Positions 1-7,704 of a stretch of 10,078 bases of DNA are shown here, one piece after another. Source of the DNA: Temnopleurus reevesii (taxonomy: Eukaryota > Echinodermata > Echinoidea > Temnopleuroida > Temnopleuridae); NCBI GenBank assembly GCA_036244855.1, contig BQKZ01004449.1, positions 58,113-68,190 of the forward strand, in the 5' to 3' direction. Numbering within the stretch: the first letter of the stretch is position 1; each line of letters begins with the position of its first letter. The notes beneath the pieces are model-generated. The model saw nothing but the letters and a program-made list of their open reading frames with translations. It ran no database searches and was not told where the DNA came from. A program made the position numbers and the translations under genes.

Positions 1-356
1 CTAATAGGTCTGAGGCGTAGACTATCAGTAGATTTGCTCAAAACACCATGAGAGATGAGGTTTTGCATAAGGGTGAAAAAGCTCCCCTAAAATTATACTG
101 AAATCAAATCTCGAGATCCCATGGGGCATGTCAGAACAAGCAATAGTTCCTCTATGTATACATGTGAAAAGAAAAGCCCAGATATGCACCATTGATTTTA
201 TATCATTTTTTTTTATAATTTAAAAATTTTTGGTACGGGGTAACATGACAAAACATAGTGGTCACCTGACACAATTAGTGGCGTGCGGTCTAGATATTGT
301 ATTTTTTTTCGTAATGGTGCAATAATTTATAAAATATTACACTAATGCTGCACTTA
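1..356. other. AT-rich non-coding stretch
   Basis: No open frame of useful length, no RNA gene and no clear repeat is visible in this stretch. It holds short A/T homopolymers near 207-230 and 300-308. The first recognisable element is the SINE-like tail that begins at 357. Confidence 0.5.
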
Positions 357-418
357 AGCGCCATGAACGCCTAGCTGAGGCGGTGACCCTCGCTATACAA
401 TAGGCCATCGTCCTTATT
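357..418 (+). repeat. SINE-like 3' tail fragment (copy A)
   Basis: This segment aligns with 811-882. Both begin AGCGCCATGA, both have a GGYGG..ACCT block, and both continue into CGCTATACAA, then TAG and GCCA, before a T-rich end. The minus-strand SINE at 5626-5926 ends with a related GCGCTATATAAAT block, so a shared retroposon 3' end is likely. No tRNA-like A/B box pair is visible upstream, so this is a tail fragment or a highly decayed copy. Homology to copy B is seen directly; the SINE identity is inferred. Confidence 0.5.
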
Positions 419-721
419 TGTGATACAAGACTATCGTATTATTTTACGGACAACGTTTTCACTATATTCGCTTCAAAAGGTCACCCTCTTAAAAAAAAAA
501 GCTAATTACATGTTTACAAAATAATTGCAGTCTTATGATAAGAGTAATAATACATAAATCACAAATATTCGCAATCAAATTTCGACTGATACATTAGTGT
601 TGATCGCTGGTGGTAGTCATACCCCCCTCCCACCCTCACACCTAGACGGAATTGAGGCAGACGAATGCTGACGAATTGAGAAAAAACACGGAAGCTTACA
701 CGTGCAGCATGATGGCGAGCT
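419..721. other. Non-coding stretch without recognised genes
   Basis: Nothing gene-like is visible. There is a run of A near 490-500 and a C-rich patch near 622-643. A short imperfect direct repeat, GACGGAATTGAG then GACGAATTGAG, lies near 646-681. The right part may be the degraded body of the SINE whose tail is at 811-882, but no box A or box B could be identified. Confidence 0.4.
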
Positions 722-741
722 GGTGAGTTGCTCAACTCGCC
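722..741. repeat. Short hairpin GGTGAGTTG-CT-CAACTCGCC
   Basis: A 9-bp stem closes over a two-base loop. Eight pairs are Watson-Crick and one is a G-T wobble on one strand. It is flanked by further GGCG/CGCC matter (715-748). It lies ahead of the SINE-like tail at 811 and could be part of that element's body. No function is claimed. Confidence 0.4.
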
Positions 742-810
742 AAGGCGCCTTCTCTAGGACAAGATAGGACTAGCTAGCTAGAGCCGGGTAATAGTGAGTG
801 TAAAGCTTTC

Positions 811-882
811 AGCGCCATGAGCACCGATAAGGTGGACCTGTGCGCTATACAAGTAGCCACCATTATTATTATTATTATTATT
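811..882 (+). repeat. SINE-like 3' tail with (ATT)n (copy B)
   Basis: The segment starts AGCGCCATGAGC, passes through GGTGGACCT and GCGCTATACAA, and ends in a perfect (ATT) microsatellite at 862-882. It is homologous to copy A at 357-418. A trinucleotide ATT tail also ends the SINE on the minus strand at 5626-5648. This is the layout expected of a plus-strand SINE 3' end. The 5' head was not identified. Confidence 0.6.
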
Positions 883-1232
883 TGCCTCGGGCTCCCCTAC
901 TTCATATCTTTCAAGATCGATTTACGTTTTAGCCTTTTTAGACTGCGTCGATCCCCCGTATCTGAAAATTAAAAACGATCCCCGAACGCACAGAATACGC
1001 TAATCAGACGGTAGACCGACATTCGGCTTGCATCAAAGTAGCGTAAGCCAAACGTCATTCACCGTATGAGCTGCGTCTTTATGCATCCGAGGAGCGTTTT
1101 AATTGTTAAAAACGCTGGGGCGACGCGGGCTAAAAATGCTATGGTGTAAATTGGCATTTAGTGATGATAATCAGATAATAAAGCGCTGGTGACGATTCCA
1201 CTTGAAACAAATGCCGAACTACATATATAAAT
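883..1232. other. Non-coding stretch of mixed composition
   Basis: No coding or RNA gene is visible. The 960-1140 part is somewhat GC-richer than its surroundings and contains several CpG dinucleotides. A hairpin lies at 1093-1116 (AGCGTTTT, 8-base loop, AAAACGCT). The stretch ends where the inverted-repeat element at about 1233 begins. Confidence 0.4.
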
Positions 1233-1684
1233 TAGGGTGCAGTTTTGCACCCTTAGGGATACAGCCGTTTGTACAATATCAGCAACCTTTAGGGTTGAGA
1301 TACGTTATGCACTCTGAAGAAACGTGGAAATTTCCATCCTATAAGGGAACATTATCTCCAAACTATCAAGTGTGCACATAACCAGAATTTGAAGACCGGG
1401 GGCGGCTCAACTAATTATAAATTTTGCGCCCCCTCCCGTTTTTTGCTAAAAGTATTAAAAAAAAAAAAGTCATCAGTGACTAAAATTTGGCACGCCCTTC
1501 CCCCATTTTGCGCCCTTTTTACCTCAAAATTGCCCCCTATAGCTCTGACCCAGGGGGCTGTCGCCCCCCAAAGCCACCCCCATTCGGCTGCGCGAATGCC
1601 TATGGTGCATACATCCAACCCAAGGGTGTATATTTCCGTGCTAAAGGGTGCATATCTCCACCCTAAAGGGTTATGCTATTGTAC
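1233..1684. mobile_element. Probable non-autonomous inverted-repeat DNA element
   Basis: A 32-base arm at 1271-1302 is the reverse complement of 1653-1684 with about 27 of 32 matches, both ending in GTACAATA/TATTGTAC-like sequence. Similarity continues outward for about 16 more bases and weakly inward. Both sides carry a 22-bp unit of the form AAGGGTGCA...CACCCTA: 1233-1254 on the minus strand; 1622-1643 and 1644-1665 on the plus strand, with a more divergent one at about 1600-1621. The centre (1395-1600) is rich in C/G runs and encodes nothing recognisable. The open frame at 1389-1775 has biased composition and crosses the repeat. The structure resembles a MITE or foldback element. Exact ends and target duplication were not found, so the superfamily is open. 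Confidence 0.55.
1622..1665 (+). repeat. Two tandem 22-bp subterminal repeat units
   Basis: Units 1622-1643 and 1644-1665 are adjacent and both begin AAGGGTG and end CTA. A partial third AAGGG follows at 1666-1670, and a divergent relative precedes at about 1600-1621. An inverted unit at 1233-1254 lies on the opposite arm of the same element. The unit is itself partly palindromic, GGGTGCA facing TGCACCC. Subterminal repeats of this kind are transposase-binding sites in some DNA transposons, but that role is only inferred here. Confidence 0.5.
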
Positions 1685-1920
1685 CAGTGGCAGCTCCCTA
1701 ATTTCCTATTCTCTGATTGTACCATATAGGTGGGGACAAGGTGTGGAAGGCACTATTTTCTTCACAAACCCCTAGCTACTCCAATTCGTCCTTGAAACTA
1801 CCGTATTCAGGGTATTGATTCAATTGAATGATCAAAGTTGCACAAGAAAGATTGAAATTCGCTAAATGCGAACTTAAAATCACCGAATCAAAACCGTTCG
1901 AGTTTATTAAAATGGCTACG

Positions 1921-2415
1921 TTAACTGTTTTCACGCATTCCTCTATTATCACTTAAAATGGAGATTAACAGCTTATATTTTCCCTTTTTTTTCTAATCCC
2001 TCCCCTCCTTATCTTTTTTTTCATTCTTACTGATCCTTTCTCATTTTATGGTGAATCGAAGCATTTTCACAAAACATGGTAAAATGGGGGGATTTCAAAC
2101 TATGCTAAGGATATACGGATCTCCGCTAGGGGGGAGATATAAAAGTAGATCATATTCTTATTGTTAACTGTTAACTGTTTTCACGCATTCCTCTATTATC
2201 ACTTAAAATGGAGATTAACAGCTTATATTTTCCCTTTTTTTCTAATCACTCCCCTCCTTATCTTTTTTTTTCATTCTTACTGATCCTTTCTCATTTTATG
2301 GTGAATCGAAGCACTTTCACAAAACATGGTAAAATGGGGGGAATTCAAACTATGCTAAGGATATACGGATCTCCGCTAGGGGGGAGATCTAAAAGTAGAT
2401 CATGTTCTTATTATT
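1921..2415 (+). repeat. 250-bp direct tandem duplication
   Basis: Copy 1 starts at 1921 and copy 2 at 2171; both open with TTAACTGTTTTCACGC. Copy 2 stays alignable to about 2415. The copies differ by roughly half a dozen substitutions (such as GCATTTT to GCACTTT, GAGATAT to GAGATCT, CATATT to CATGTT). Two single-T length changes in homopolymers cancel, so the offset is 250 at both ends. Identity is therefore about 97%. TTAACTG occurs twice in a row at the junction (about 2164-2177). The short open frame at 2208-2417 lies within copy 2 and is not conserved as a protein signal. Confidence 0.9.
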
Positions 2416-2583
2416 AGAGAAGAGTCTGCCCAGAAATAATGTGGGTTTTTTAAGGAGCAGAAAAATTGGTGAGCAGAACAAAAATGTGTGAAGAAAATCA
2501 AACAAGTAATAACAACAATTTTACATTTTGAAACATTTGGAAAAATTAGCAAATCAGTGAAAATGTTCAGACACGTTGCTAAT
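2416..2583. other. AT-rich non-coding stretch
   Basis: No gene or repeat boundary is recognisable. It separates the tandem duplication from the inverted TGATGACATCA pair. Confidence 0.4.
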
Positions 2584-2960
2584 TTGATGACATCATGGGC
2601 ATGATGGGTGCACTACTAACCAGAATTTTCTTTTATCCCGAAAGATACTAAGTCTGTAAACTTGCAAATAGGGGAATCTATCGTGAAGATATAATATAGT
2701 TAAAGATTTGAGGAAATCATATTTTTGGGGAAAAAGTAACATTTTATAACATTTATATGAAAAAAATGAATGGAAAGTTGTGCACCTATATCATATACCG
2801 TATATGATGTCATCAATTGCCACATTTCTGTAAATATTAAAACATTAATAACTTTCTTTATTATTAGTTGCTTTTTCACCTGATTTTTCTCCTGCTGTTG
2901 TAGAAGGATTTTTTTGCGGGTAAAATCTTCTTTGACATCAAAGTTATTTGAAAATATGAC
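2584..2960. repeat. Possible dispersed repeat with inverted TTGATGACATCAT ends
   Basis: TTGATGACATCAT at 2584-2596 is the exact reverse complement of ATGATGTCATCAA at 2804-2816. A short palindrome, ATCATATA-CCG-TATATGAT, lies just inside the right copy near 2790-2808. The following minus-strand sequence (2820-2960) resembles, from memory, a common sea-urchin repeat with AAAAATC..GAAAGTTAT..GATGTCAT features. That recollection is not verified. The minus-strand open frame at 2700-2963 is K/I/F-rich and shows no protein domain. Confidence 0.3.
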
Positions 2961-3823
2961 CATCTAAAGCAAGAAGTCGTTTTCTACTTCACCACACCCA
3001 AACCTTATCGCAGCACGCATATTTCTCAGAAAAATTGGTTTAAAATGCAGGTCGAAACTTCGGTTGTTTGCTATGGAGATGATATGATGAATGTAACCAT
3101 AATTTCAAAATTAAACTGTATCTCATGAGAACATCATTCATAGGATGACATAGCAAAGCGATTTCGTCAAAAATCAGTTCGTTTGATTAATTAATTTCAA
3201 GCAGTATTTTATTCCCATCATTATAGGAACTTTATCAAATTCTTTCAATGATTTTTGTTCACACCATAAATTAAAAAAATATGTCATATTGATAAAGACC
3301 TTTAGCAAATTTGAGAACCGAAAGAGCACCCTAAAAATTTGTTGAATTAATTTTATCAATGCATAGAGAGGCATTGAAATATTTCCAATTGTCGTACAAA
3401 ATCACCAAGAATATATACCGTTTGCGTGGCATTGATATGCGAATAGAAGGAAAAATGGAAAATAACATATATCAAAGGTTTGGGGAACATTCTAATCACC
3501 ATGGTCAACATCGTCATCATAAAAAGGCCACATTGTGCCATAACAAAATCAACGTGGAGCATAACACTTAAAATGATTGAAAAGCCAAAGGATATCTAAA
3601 AAAAAATGTTGTATATCTCGTGTTTTATTTTATAATTCTACTGAATGAAAGTTTTATTACAAATCCGGCCATTTTCAGCGTTGAGGACAACCAAACATTT
3701 TTTTTCTTAAGCATACAATTTAATCGAAAGAGATCAGGCTGAAACTGACTAGATACATTCTTTAAAACTATTAGAAAGAGAGTAATATATAATTATGTAT
3801 TTGGTACAAAGTAATCAGATTAT
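2961..3823. other. AT-rich non-coding stretch without recognised genes
   Basis: Three short open frames (3174-3374 minus, 3356-3562 minus, 3359-3571 plus) overlap one another and have no recognisable domain, splice context or homology that I can identify. No RNA gene, tandem repeat or transposon end is visible. Confidence 0.45.
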
Positions 3824-4060
3824 AACTACATTCCAAAATTGTTCTCTCATCCAGGTCATGATCACAACATGCATAAAAAAATCCACGCTTGAACGGAATA
3901 TTGAATAGAAATGATTTGATTGCAACTATACATGTACATTTTAAAGGTGTCCTCTCATCCTATTTAACATCACAACTTGCATGCATAAGAAAACGATTGA
4001 AAAAAAAAATGATATGAATTACAACTACATGTATACATTGAATCGAAAATAGTGAGAATG
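3824..4060 (+). repeat. Diverged ~100-bp tandem repeat, about 2.4 units
   Basis: Units start with AACTACAT or AACTATAC at 3824, 3924 and 4023, giving periods of 100 and 99. Units 1 and 2 share TTCTCTCATCC or TCCTCTCATCC, ATCACAAC, GCATGCATAA or ATGCATAA, and TTGAA..AAATGAT in the same order, with several small indels. The third unit is alignable only at its start. Divergence is much higher than in the 250-bp duplication, so this is an older event. Confidence 0.55.
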
Positions 4061-4463
4061 CAAGTACATACATTTCATAAGTTTTATTTTTAGAGAGAAA
4101 GTGATATATATAGCATGCCCGATTTATTGCATAAACAAGAAATATTAACGTTCTACGATTGCACATCGTGAGACAATTGATTAACTCTCAATTAAGAAAA
4201 ACAAAGTGGAAAATGCATTTCAGATGATTGTTTTTTTAGTAAAAAAAATTAATGGATTTATAAAACCTTTGCCCCATGAACTTTTGTTTCTTGAACTGGA
4301 AATCTTGGGTCCGAACCTCAGTCAAGTCATACCAAAAGACTTCAAAAAATGGGACAAGCTTCCTCTCTTGCTAGAAAGGAGAAGGGTAATGATAGATTTG
4401 TGTTTTGCATAACCAGCTGGAATAAGAGCTATCTAAGTGGCTACCCTGGGTAAATTTGATATT
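4061..4463. other. Non-coding stretch without recognised genes
   Basis: The open frame at 4206-4412 is short and matches no family I know. It begins in a poly-A/T context and has no supporting splice or polyadenylation pattern that I can defend. TACCCTGGGTAAAT at about 4443-4456 is close to the reverse complement of ATTTATCCAGGGTAACC at about 10002-10018. Confidence 0.35.
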
Positions 4464-4564
4464 CATTTATTTATTTATTCATTCAAGTTTTCTTTAAAAG
4501 ACAGTGTGGTCTCGTTCAAGCCACATGGCCTGCTTTTCAAGAGAGCCCTGTCAAAACATAAAGT
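4464..4564 (-). repeat. Retroposon 3' end with (AATA)n tail
   Basis: Read on the minus strand, the segment runs through CAGGGCTCTCTTGAAAAGC and GGCCATGTGGC to CTTTAAAG, and ends in an AATA tetranucleotide tail (4464-4479). This order of unique 3' sequence followed by a short tandem tail is typical of non-LTR retroposons. A related block lies at 10031-10067: CTTTTC, then GCCCTG, then AACATAAAGT in both. No reverse transcriptase is present, so it is a 5'-truncated or SINE-type copy. Confidence 0.45.
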
Positions 4565-4596
4565 ACAAATACATAATATAACACAGAAAATATAAT

Positions 4597-4735
4597 ATCA
4601 TCATCATAATCAATAATAAAACTCACCATCACTAATTGCCGTGAACTTGATTCTCCGAAGAAAAAGAAGATGCTCTTCCAAAAACAAAAAGAAGACACGG
4701 CATCCGCAACTTCTCTACCAGTGAGCTAAGGGCAG
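4597..4735 (-). repeat. Probable truncated tRNA-derived SINE
   Basis: On the minus strand, TAGCTCACTGGTAGAGAAG (box A at 4718-4728, TAGCTCACTGG) matches the consensus TRGYNNARNNG except for one base. No box B with GGTTCGA is found downstream, so the head is damaged or deleted. The body leads to an ATT/ATG-rich tail at 4597-4620. The open frame at 4735-5079 on the plus strand begins just beyond this element and reads through a microsatellite, so it is not a gene. Confidence 0.35.
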
Positions 4736-4904
4736 TGCACGGGGTGGCGCGAAATGGGTTCTCCTTAAAATTAAAGTTAACCACGCGAAGGCTGATGTCC
4801 CCAATGATTTTTCACTCACATGAATGCAGACAAAAAAGTTTTCCAACTAATGCCTCGCTCACCCACCGTCACATTGTGAAAGCACATCCCCTCATTTCAT
4901 TTAG

Positions 4905-4946
4905 GTTGTTGCTGTTGTTGTTGTTGTTGATGGTGGTGGTGGTGAT
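4905..4946 (+). repeat. (TTG)n/(TGG)n compound microsatellite
   Basis: Tandem GTT/TTG triplets at about 4905-4928, with one interruption (GCT), pass into GGT triplets at about 4931-4942. The leucine and valine runs in the overlapping plus-strand frame, and the asparagine/threonine runs on the minus strand, are translations of this simple sequence. Confidence 0.9.
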
Positions 4947-5625
4947 GTTCCGACTGCGTGGGCCAATATCTTTCGTAATCAAGGTCTTTACATTTTCATA
5001 CCACGTGACGTTACGGTACTTGGAGCTATACACGATGATTATTAACCTCCTCCCGAAATATAAACTTTTTCCCCAATGAGACAATTATCAGATCTTAAAA
5101 AAATGCCTATCAGCATAATCAGCAAATAAATGAAATTAAGCAAATAATGACTCGATAGAATCGATATCGTGGCGTTATTATATCTATTGAATTTCATATA
5201 ACAGCCTTTTAAGCAACTGTATTGAGCAGGGTGAAAAGAAATTATCCAATCGCAGTGTTTTCTATGTTTTCATTCCTTTTCTTAATTCAATGTATTCATT
5301 GTCTCCTTGTTTAAGGAAGAATGAATAATGATTATAATGCATCATAAATAATGACCAGGTCAATATTGACGATTCAAAATGGCCTAGCGATTGTTCGAAT
5401 AACAATAACCCACGAGTTTTAATTTTGTCAGGGAATAACAACCATTGATTATGAAGAGCAATTATAATTTTTCGTTACTTTAGTGGAAGCTAAACCAGGT
5501 GTAAATGTTTATTTATATGATGAAGTGTAATACTGGTAAGGACGAGGCTTCGATTACGCAGCTTGCAATTTTATTTATTGTTTGGTCTTATAATACCAAT
5601 CGTCGAGATTAAATTTTGTATTCCT
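4947..5625. other. AT-rich non-coding stretch
   Basis: No gene or RNA is recognised. A perfect 12-bp palindrome, GTCAATATTGAC, lies at 5359-5370. The rest has short, interrupted frames in all six readings. Confidence 0.45.
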
Positions 5626-5926
5626 GATAATGATAATAATAATAATAGGTCCATTTATATAGCGCAATCACTATATGCATATACTCTACTGCGCTTGATA
5701 CTGGGTACCATATTATTACCCTGGCTATAACTGCCGAGCAAGCCAGTTAGGAGCTCAAGCATTCCAAAGGATAAATTCCTGCCAGGTACCCATTTTCACC
5801 TGGGTTGAGTGCAGCACAGTGGGGATGAATTTCTTGCTGAAGGAAATTAAGACCATGGGTAGGACTCGAACCGCGGACTTCTGCCTGAAAGGCGAGAGTC
5901 AGAACCACTACACCACGATGCCTGAC
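5626..5926 (-). mobile_element. Full-length-looking tRNA-derived SINE
   Basis: The element reads on the minus strand from 5926. Box A is at 5905-5915 (TGGTGTAGTGG) and box B at 5862-5872 (GGTTCGAGTCC); both match the internal RNA polymerase III promoter consensus. The anticodon-loop region CTTTCAG suggests a tRNA-Glu-like origin (TTC), but the anticodon stem is weakly paired, so that is tentative. A tRNA-unrelated body of about 200 bases follows. The 3' end runs GCGCTATATAAATGGACC into (ATT)n at 5626-5648. From memory this body resembles echinoderm SINEs. No convincing target-site duplication was found. The minus-strand open frame at 5747-5929 is simply the translation of this SINE. Confidence 0.85.
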
Positions 5927-6144
5927 CAAACAAAATAAACCTTAACTTAAGTAGATTTTCAGCAACCTGTACCTCATTTAAAATCAAATTTTACTGTTAT
6001 GAAGTTAGCATCATCCAGTTCTTGAGGAAATTTTTCCTCTGTTAAATTGTAAAAATCCCGATGATAAGAAAGTGTGCAGTTGAATTGCAGCCTCTCACCT
6101 TTCAATATCAAAGTGCAGTGACCTCACTGTTATTTTGTAGAACA
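5927..6144. other. Non-coding stretch between SINE and fold-back element
   Basis: Nothing gene-like is visible. Confidence 0.4.
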
Positions 6145-6324
6145 GGGGCCGTTTGCTCGAAATGGTCTTAGCTATCCTCTTCTTGCTAAGACGTCTTGAC
6201 TTCTTGTAGCACCCTCGTAACATAGACATTAGCGTCGATACGACTATATTAAGAGGATGGTACAAGAACTTAAGACGCCTTAGCGTGAAAAGGATAGCTA
6301 AGACTATTTCGTGCAATTGGCCCC
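6145..6324. mobile_element. 180-bp fold-back MITE-like element
   Basis: The left arm, from GGGGCC at 6145, pairs with the right arm ending GGCCCC at 6324. Over the outer 64 bases, 54 match the reverse complement (about 84%). The match includes GTCTTAGCTATCCT and TTCTTGTA, and weaker pairing continues about 17 bases further in. Almost the whole element therefore folds into one long hairpin. CAGG is found at 6143-6146 and 6324-6327, overlapping the ends, and may be a target duplication. The GGGGCC start followed by a CGAAAT or CGTTT block resembles widespread marine-invertebrate hairpin repeats. The minus-strand open frame at 6095-6316 is read from this hairpin. Confidence 0.75.
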
Positions 6325-6945
6325 AGGTAATTCCTTGGCCGGGTTACCAAAATCGCAAAGAAAATAAAGAATAGACACCCTTTTCTCCAAAACATGACAT
6401 TCCTTCCATTATGACTATGTCAGCTTCGTTTTGGATTGATGTGTGCCAACGATCTGTCTGGTTGATTTGGGCGAGTTTATCTCTTTATATTCTCAAGTGA
6501 AATATGCACGATCATAGGCAAACCTGAACAATCATTTATTGCAATTGCAGTGGTACTGAACACATATAACTACAGGGCGTGTCGTCATTTTTGTTTCGCG
6601 ATAATTAAGCTAATTCTGGGTCGATTTTTATTCAAACAAACTATGAACATGCTCTAGTTTGTATAAAACTGAATTATGGTAATGTTCGTGCTGAAGCTCG
6701 CAAAGTAGTTAAATATCTGAAGCGCCATCTTTCCCAAAACTATACGTTTAAATATACCTGCACCTTCTATGGAAAATTTACATCCCAATAAAAAGATAAA
6801 CAAGAATAAAATACGTTAATAATTTTTAGATGAAATGTCTTCCTGCATGTATCTCGTAAATCAATGTAAATAGCAATATGCAGTCCCGATAATTAATCAA
6901 CGAAAATGAATTCCATAATATTATGAAGGCAATTAAGAAATTGTG
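6325..6945. other. AT-rich non-coding stretch
   Basis: No gene, RNA or repeat could be supported. Frames are short and broken on both strands. Confidence 0.45.
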
Positions 6946-7015
6946 ACGATGGCGATGATGATGGCTACTGCATGGATAGTAACCACGAAGAAATGACGAA
7001 GACGACGACGAATAA
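6946..7015 (+). repeat. Degenerate GAT/GAC trinucleotide repeat
   Basis: Imperfect GATG and GACGA triplets, including GACGAAGACGACGACGAA near 6996-7013, form an interrupted microsatellite. The serine/tyrosine/histidine-rich minus-strand frame at 6826-7026 is its translation. Confidence 0.7.
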
Positions 7016-7020
7016 GAGTA

Positions 7021-7100
7021 GGTCATTGGGTCCTTTGAGTCACTGACGCCAATCGGCAGGTCAGGGGTTCGAAACTAAGACGGAGCACTCTTGCTGTCAC
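7021..7100 (+). repeat. Degraded tRNA-like SINE head
   Basis: GGTTCGAAACT at 7066-7076 is close to box B. The preceding GGCAGGTCAGG resembles the anticodon-to-T-arm region of tRNA-derived SINEs. A good box A is not visible, although GAGTCACTGACGCC could be a decayed D-arm. Another tRNA-like unit begins about 130 bases later, so a dimeric SINE or two insertions are both possible. Confidence 0.35.
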
Positions 7101-7147
7101 ACATTTCTCCTTAAAAACGGAATGCTAATCTAAAAGTTTATATCAGT

Positions 7148-7320
7148 GCTCCTCTGTGGTCCAGTGGTAAGACACCTGTCCATATCAGGTCATGGGTTCG
7201 ATTCCTCTCTGAGTATGCCTGTGTTTCTAAGGATCTCAGAAACGCGCTCTCAATCAATATTAATCCATGTTGGCGATAAGGCAAATGTTGTTTAAATCCG
7301 CTAAATACAACAATCCTTAA
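7148..7320 (+). mobile_element. tRNA-derived SINE or tRNA pseudogene
   Basis: Box A at 7157-7167 is TGGTCCAGTGG and box B at 7195-7205 is GGTTCGATTCC; both match the polymerase III consensus. A five-base anticodon stem, ACCTG/CAGGT (7174-7178 and 7186-7190), encloses a seven-base loop. The putative acceptor pairs in 5 of 7 positions. The loop lacks the universal T before the anticodon, base 26 seems missing and the T-stem has a mismatch. It is therefore not a functional tRNA gene. The AT-rich sequence to about 7320 may be the SINE body; no tail is clear. Confidence 0.6.
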
Positions 7321-7473
7321 TTTAAAATAAAAATGATTCCTTCAATCTTGTCCACGGTATTATAATGTGGCGGTGTTGGAGGAACAATTGAGTTAAAATA
7401 TGATAAGCAAAGATGATAAGAAGCTAAATATAATCGCGTAAATTCATCACCGCTTTTCAAACGGTGAACATCT

Positions 7474-7501
7474 TCACTCTAAAAGGAGTGATGTTTCACT
7501 C
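7474..7501 (+). repeat. TCACTC-N6-GAGTGA-N4-TCACTC module 1
   Basis: Perfect TCACTC (7474-7479), GAGTGA (7486-7491) and TCACTC (7496-7501) are spaced 6 and 4 bases apart. Either adjacent pair can form a six-base stem, so two hairpins compete. The same layout is found at 7705-7732 and, with a damaged first arm, at 7814-7841. Confidence 0.7.
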
Positions 7502-7704
7502 GTTTCCAATCGAGGATAAAGCTTACTCATTCTTTGCTATTAAATCTCACTCTCTTCCGGTTGGAACAGTGGTCTTTTTTAATTAAAAATTGCATAACCC
7601 TCAACTTATATGATATAACATTTATAAATGAGACGCAATCTATTTCCAAGTGAACTTGGGAATCGAGTGAAAATCAACAGAGAAAGAGTGGGCAAACCTT
7701 AACC
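7502..7704. other. Spacer with scattered GAGTG/CACTC motifs
   Basis: Single GAGTGA, AGAGTGGG and TCTCACTCTC motifs occur here without the full module spacing. No gene is visible. The stretch may belong to the same repeat element as the flanking modules. Confidence 0.35.

Noticed and set aside
1093..1116. Bacterial-type intrinsic terminator
   Set aside because: The AGCGTTTT/AAAACGCT hairpin is AT-rich, has no upstream gene and no following T-run.
1222..1232. TATA box in ATATATAAATT
   Set aside because: AT-rich sequence makes such matches common and no transcribed unit follows.
1389..1775. 128-residue open frame on the plus strand
   Set aside because: It reads through the G/C-run centre and the 22-bp repeats of an inverted-repeat element, has no domain, and is overlapped by an antisense frame.
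3356..3571. Paired sense and antisense open frames near 3356-3571
   Set aside because: They are short and AT-rich, show no domain, and lie on opposite strands of the same DNA. At least one must be spurious and neither is supported.
4735..5084. Overlapping plus (4735-5079) and minus (4869-5084) open frames
   Set aside because: Both owe their length to the (TTG)n/(TGG)n microsatellite; the residue runs are repeat translations.
5747..5929. 60-residue minus-strand open frame
   Set aside because: It is the conceptual translation of the tRNA-derived SINE head and body.
6095..6316. 73-residue minus-strand open frame
   Set aside because: It lies across the arms of the fold-back element and has no protein features.
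7148..7215. Functional tRNA gene
   Set aside because: The anticodon loop lacks the conserved T before the anticodon, a base seems missing between D and anticodon stems, and acceptor and T stems carry mismatches. It is better read as a SINE head.
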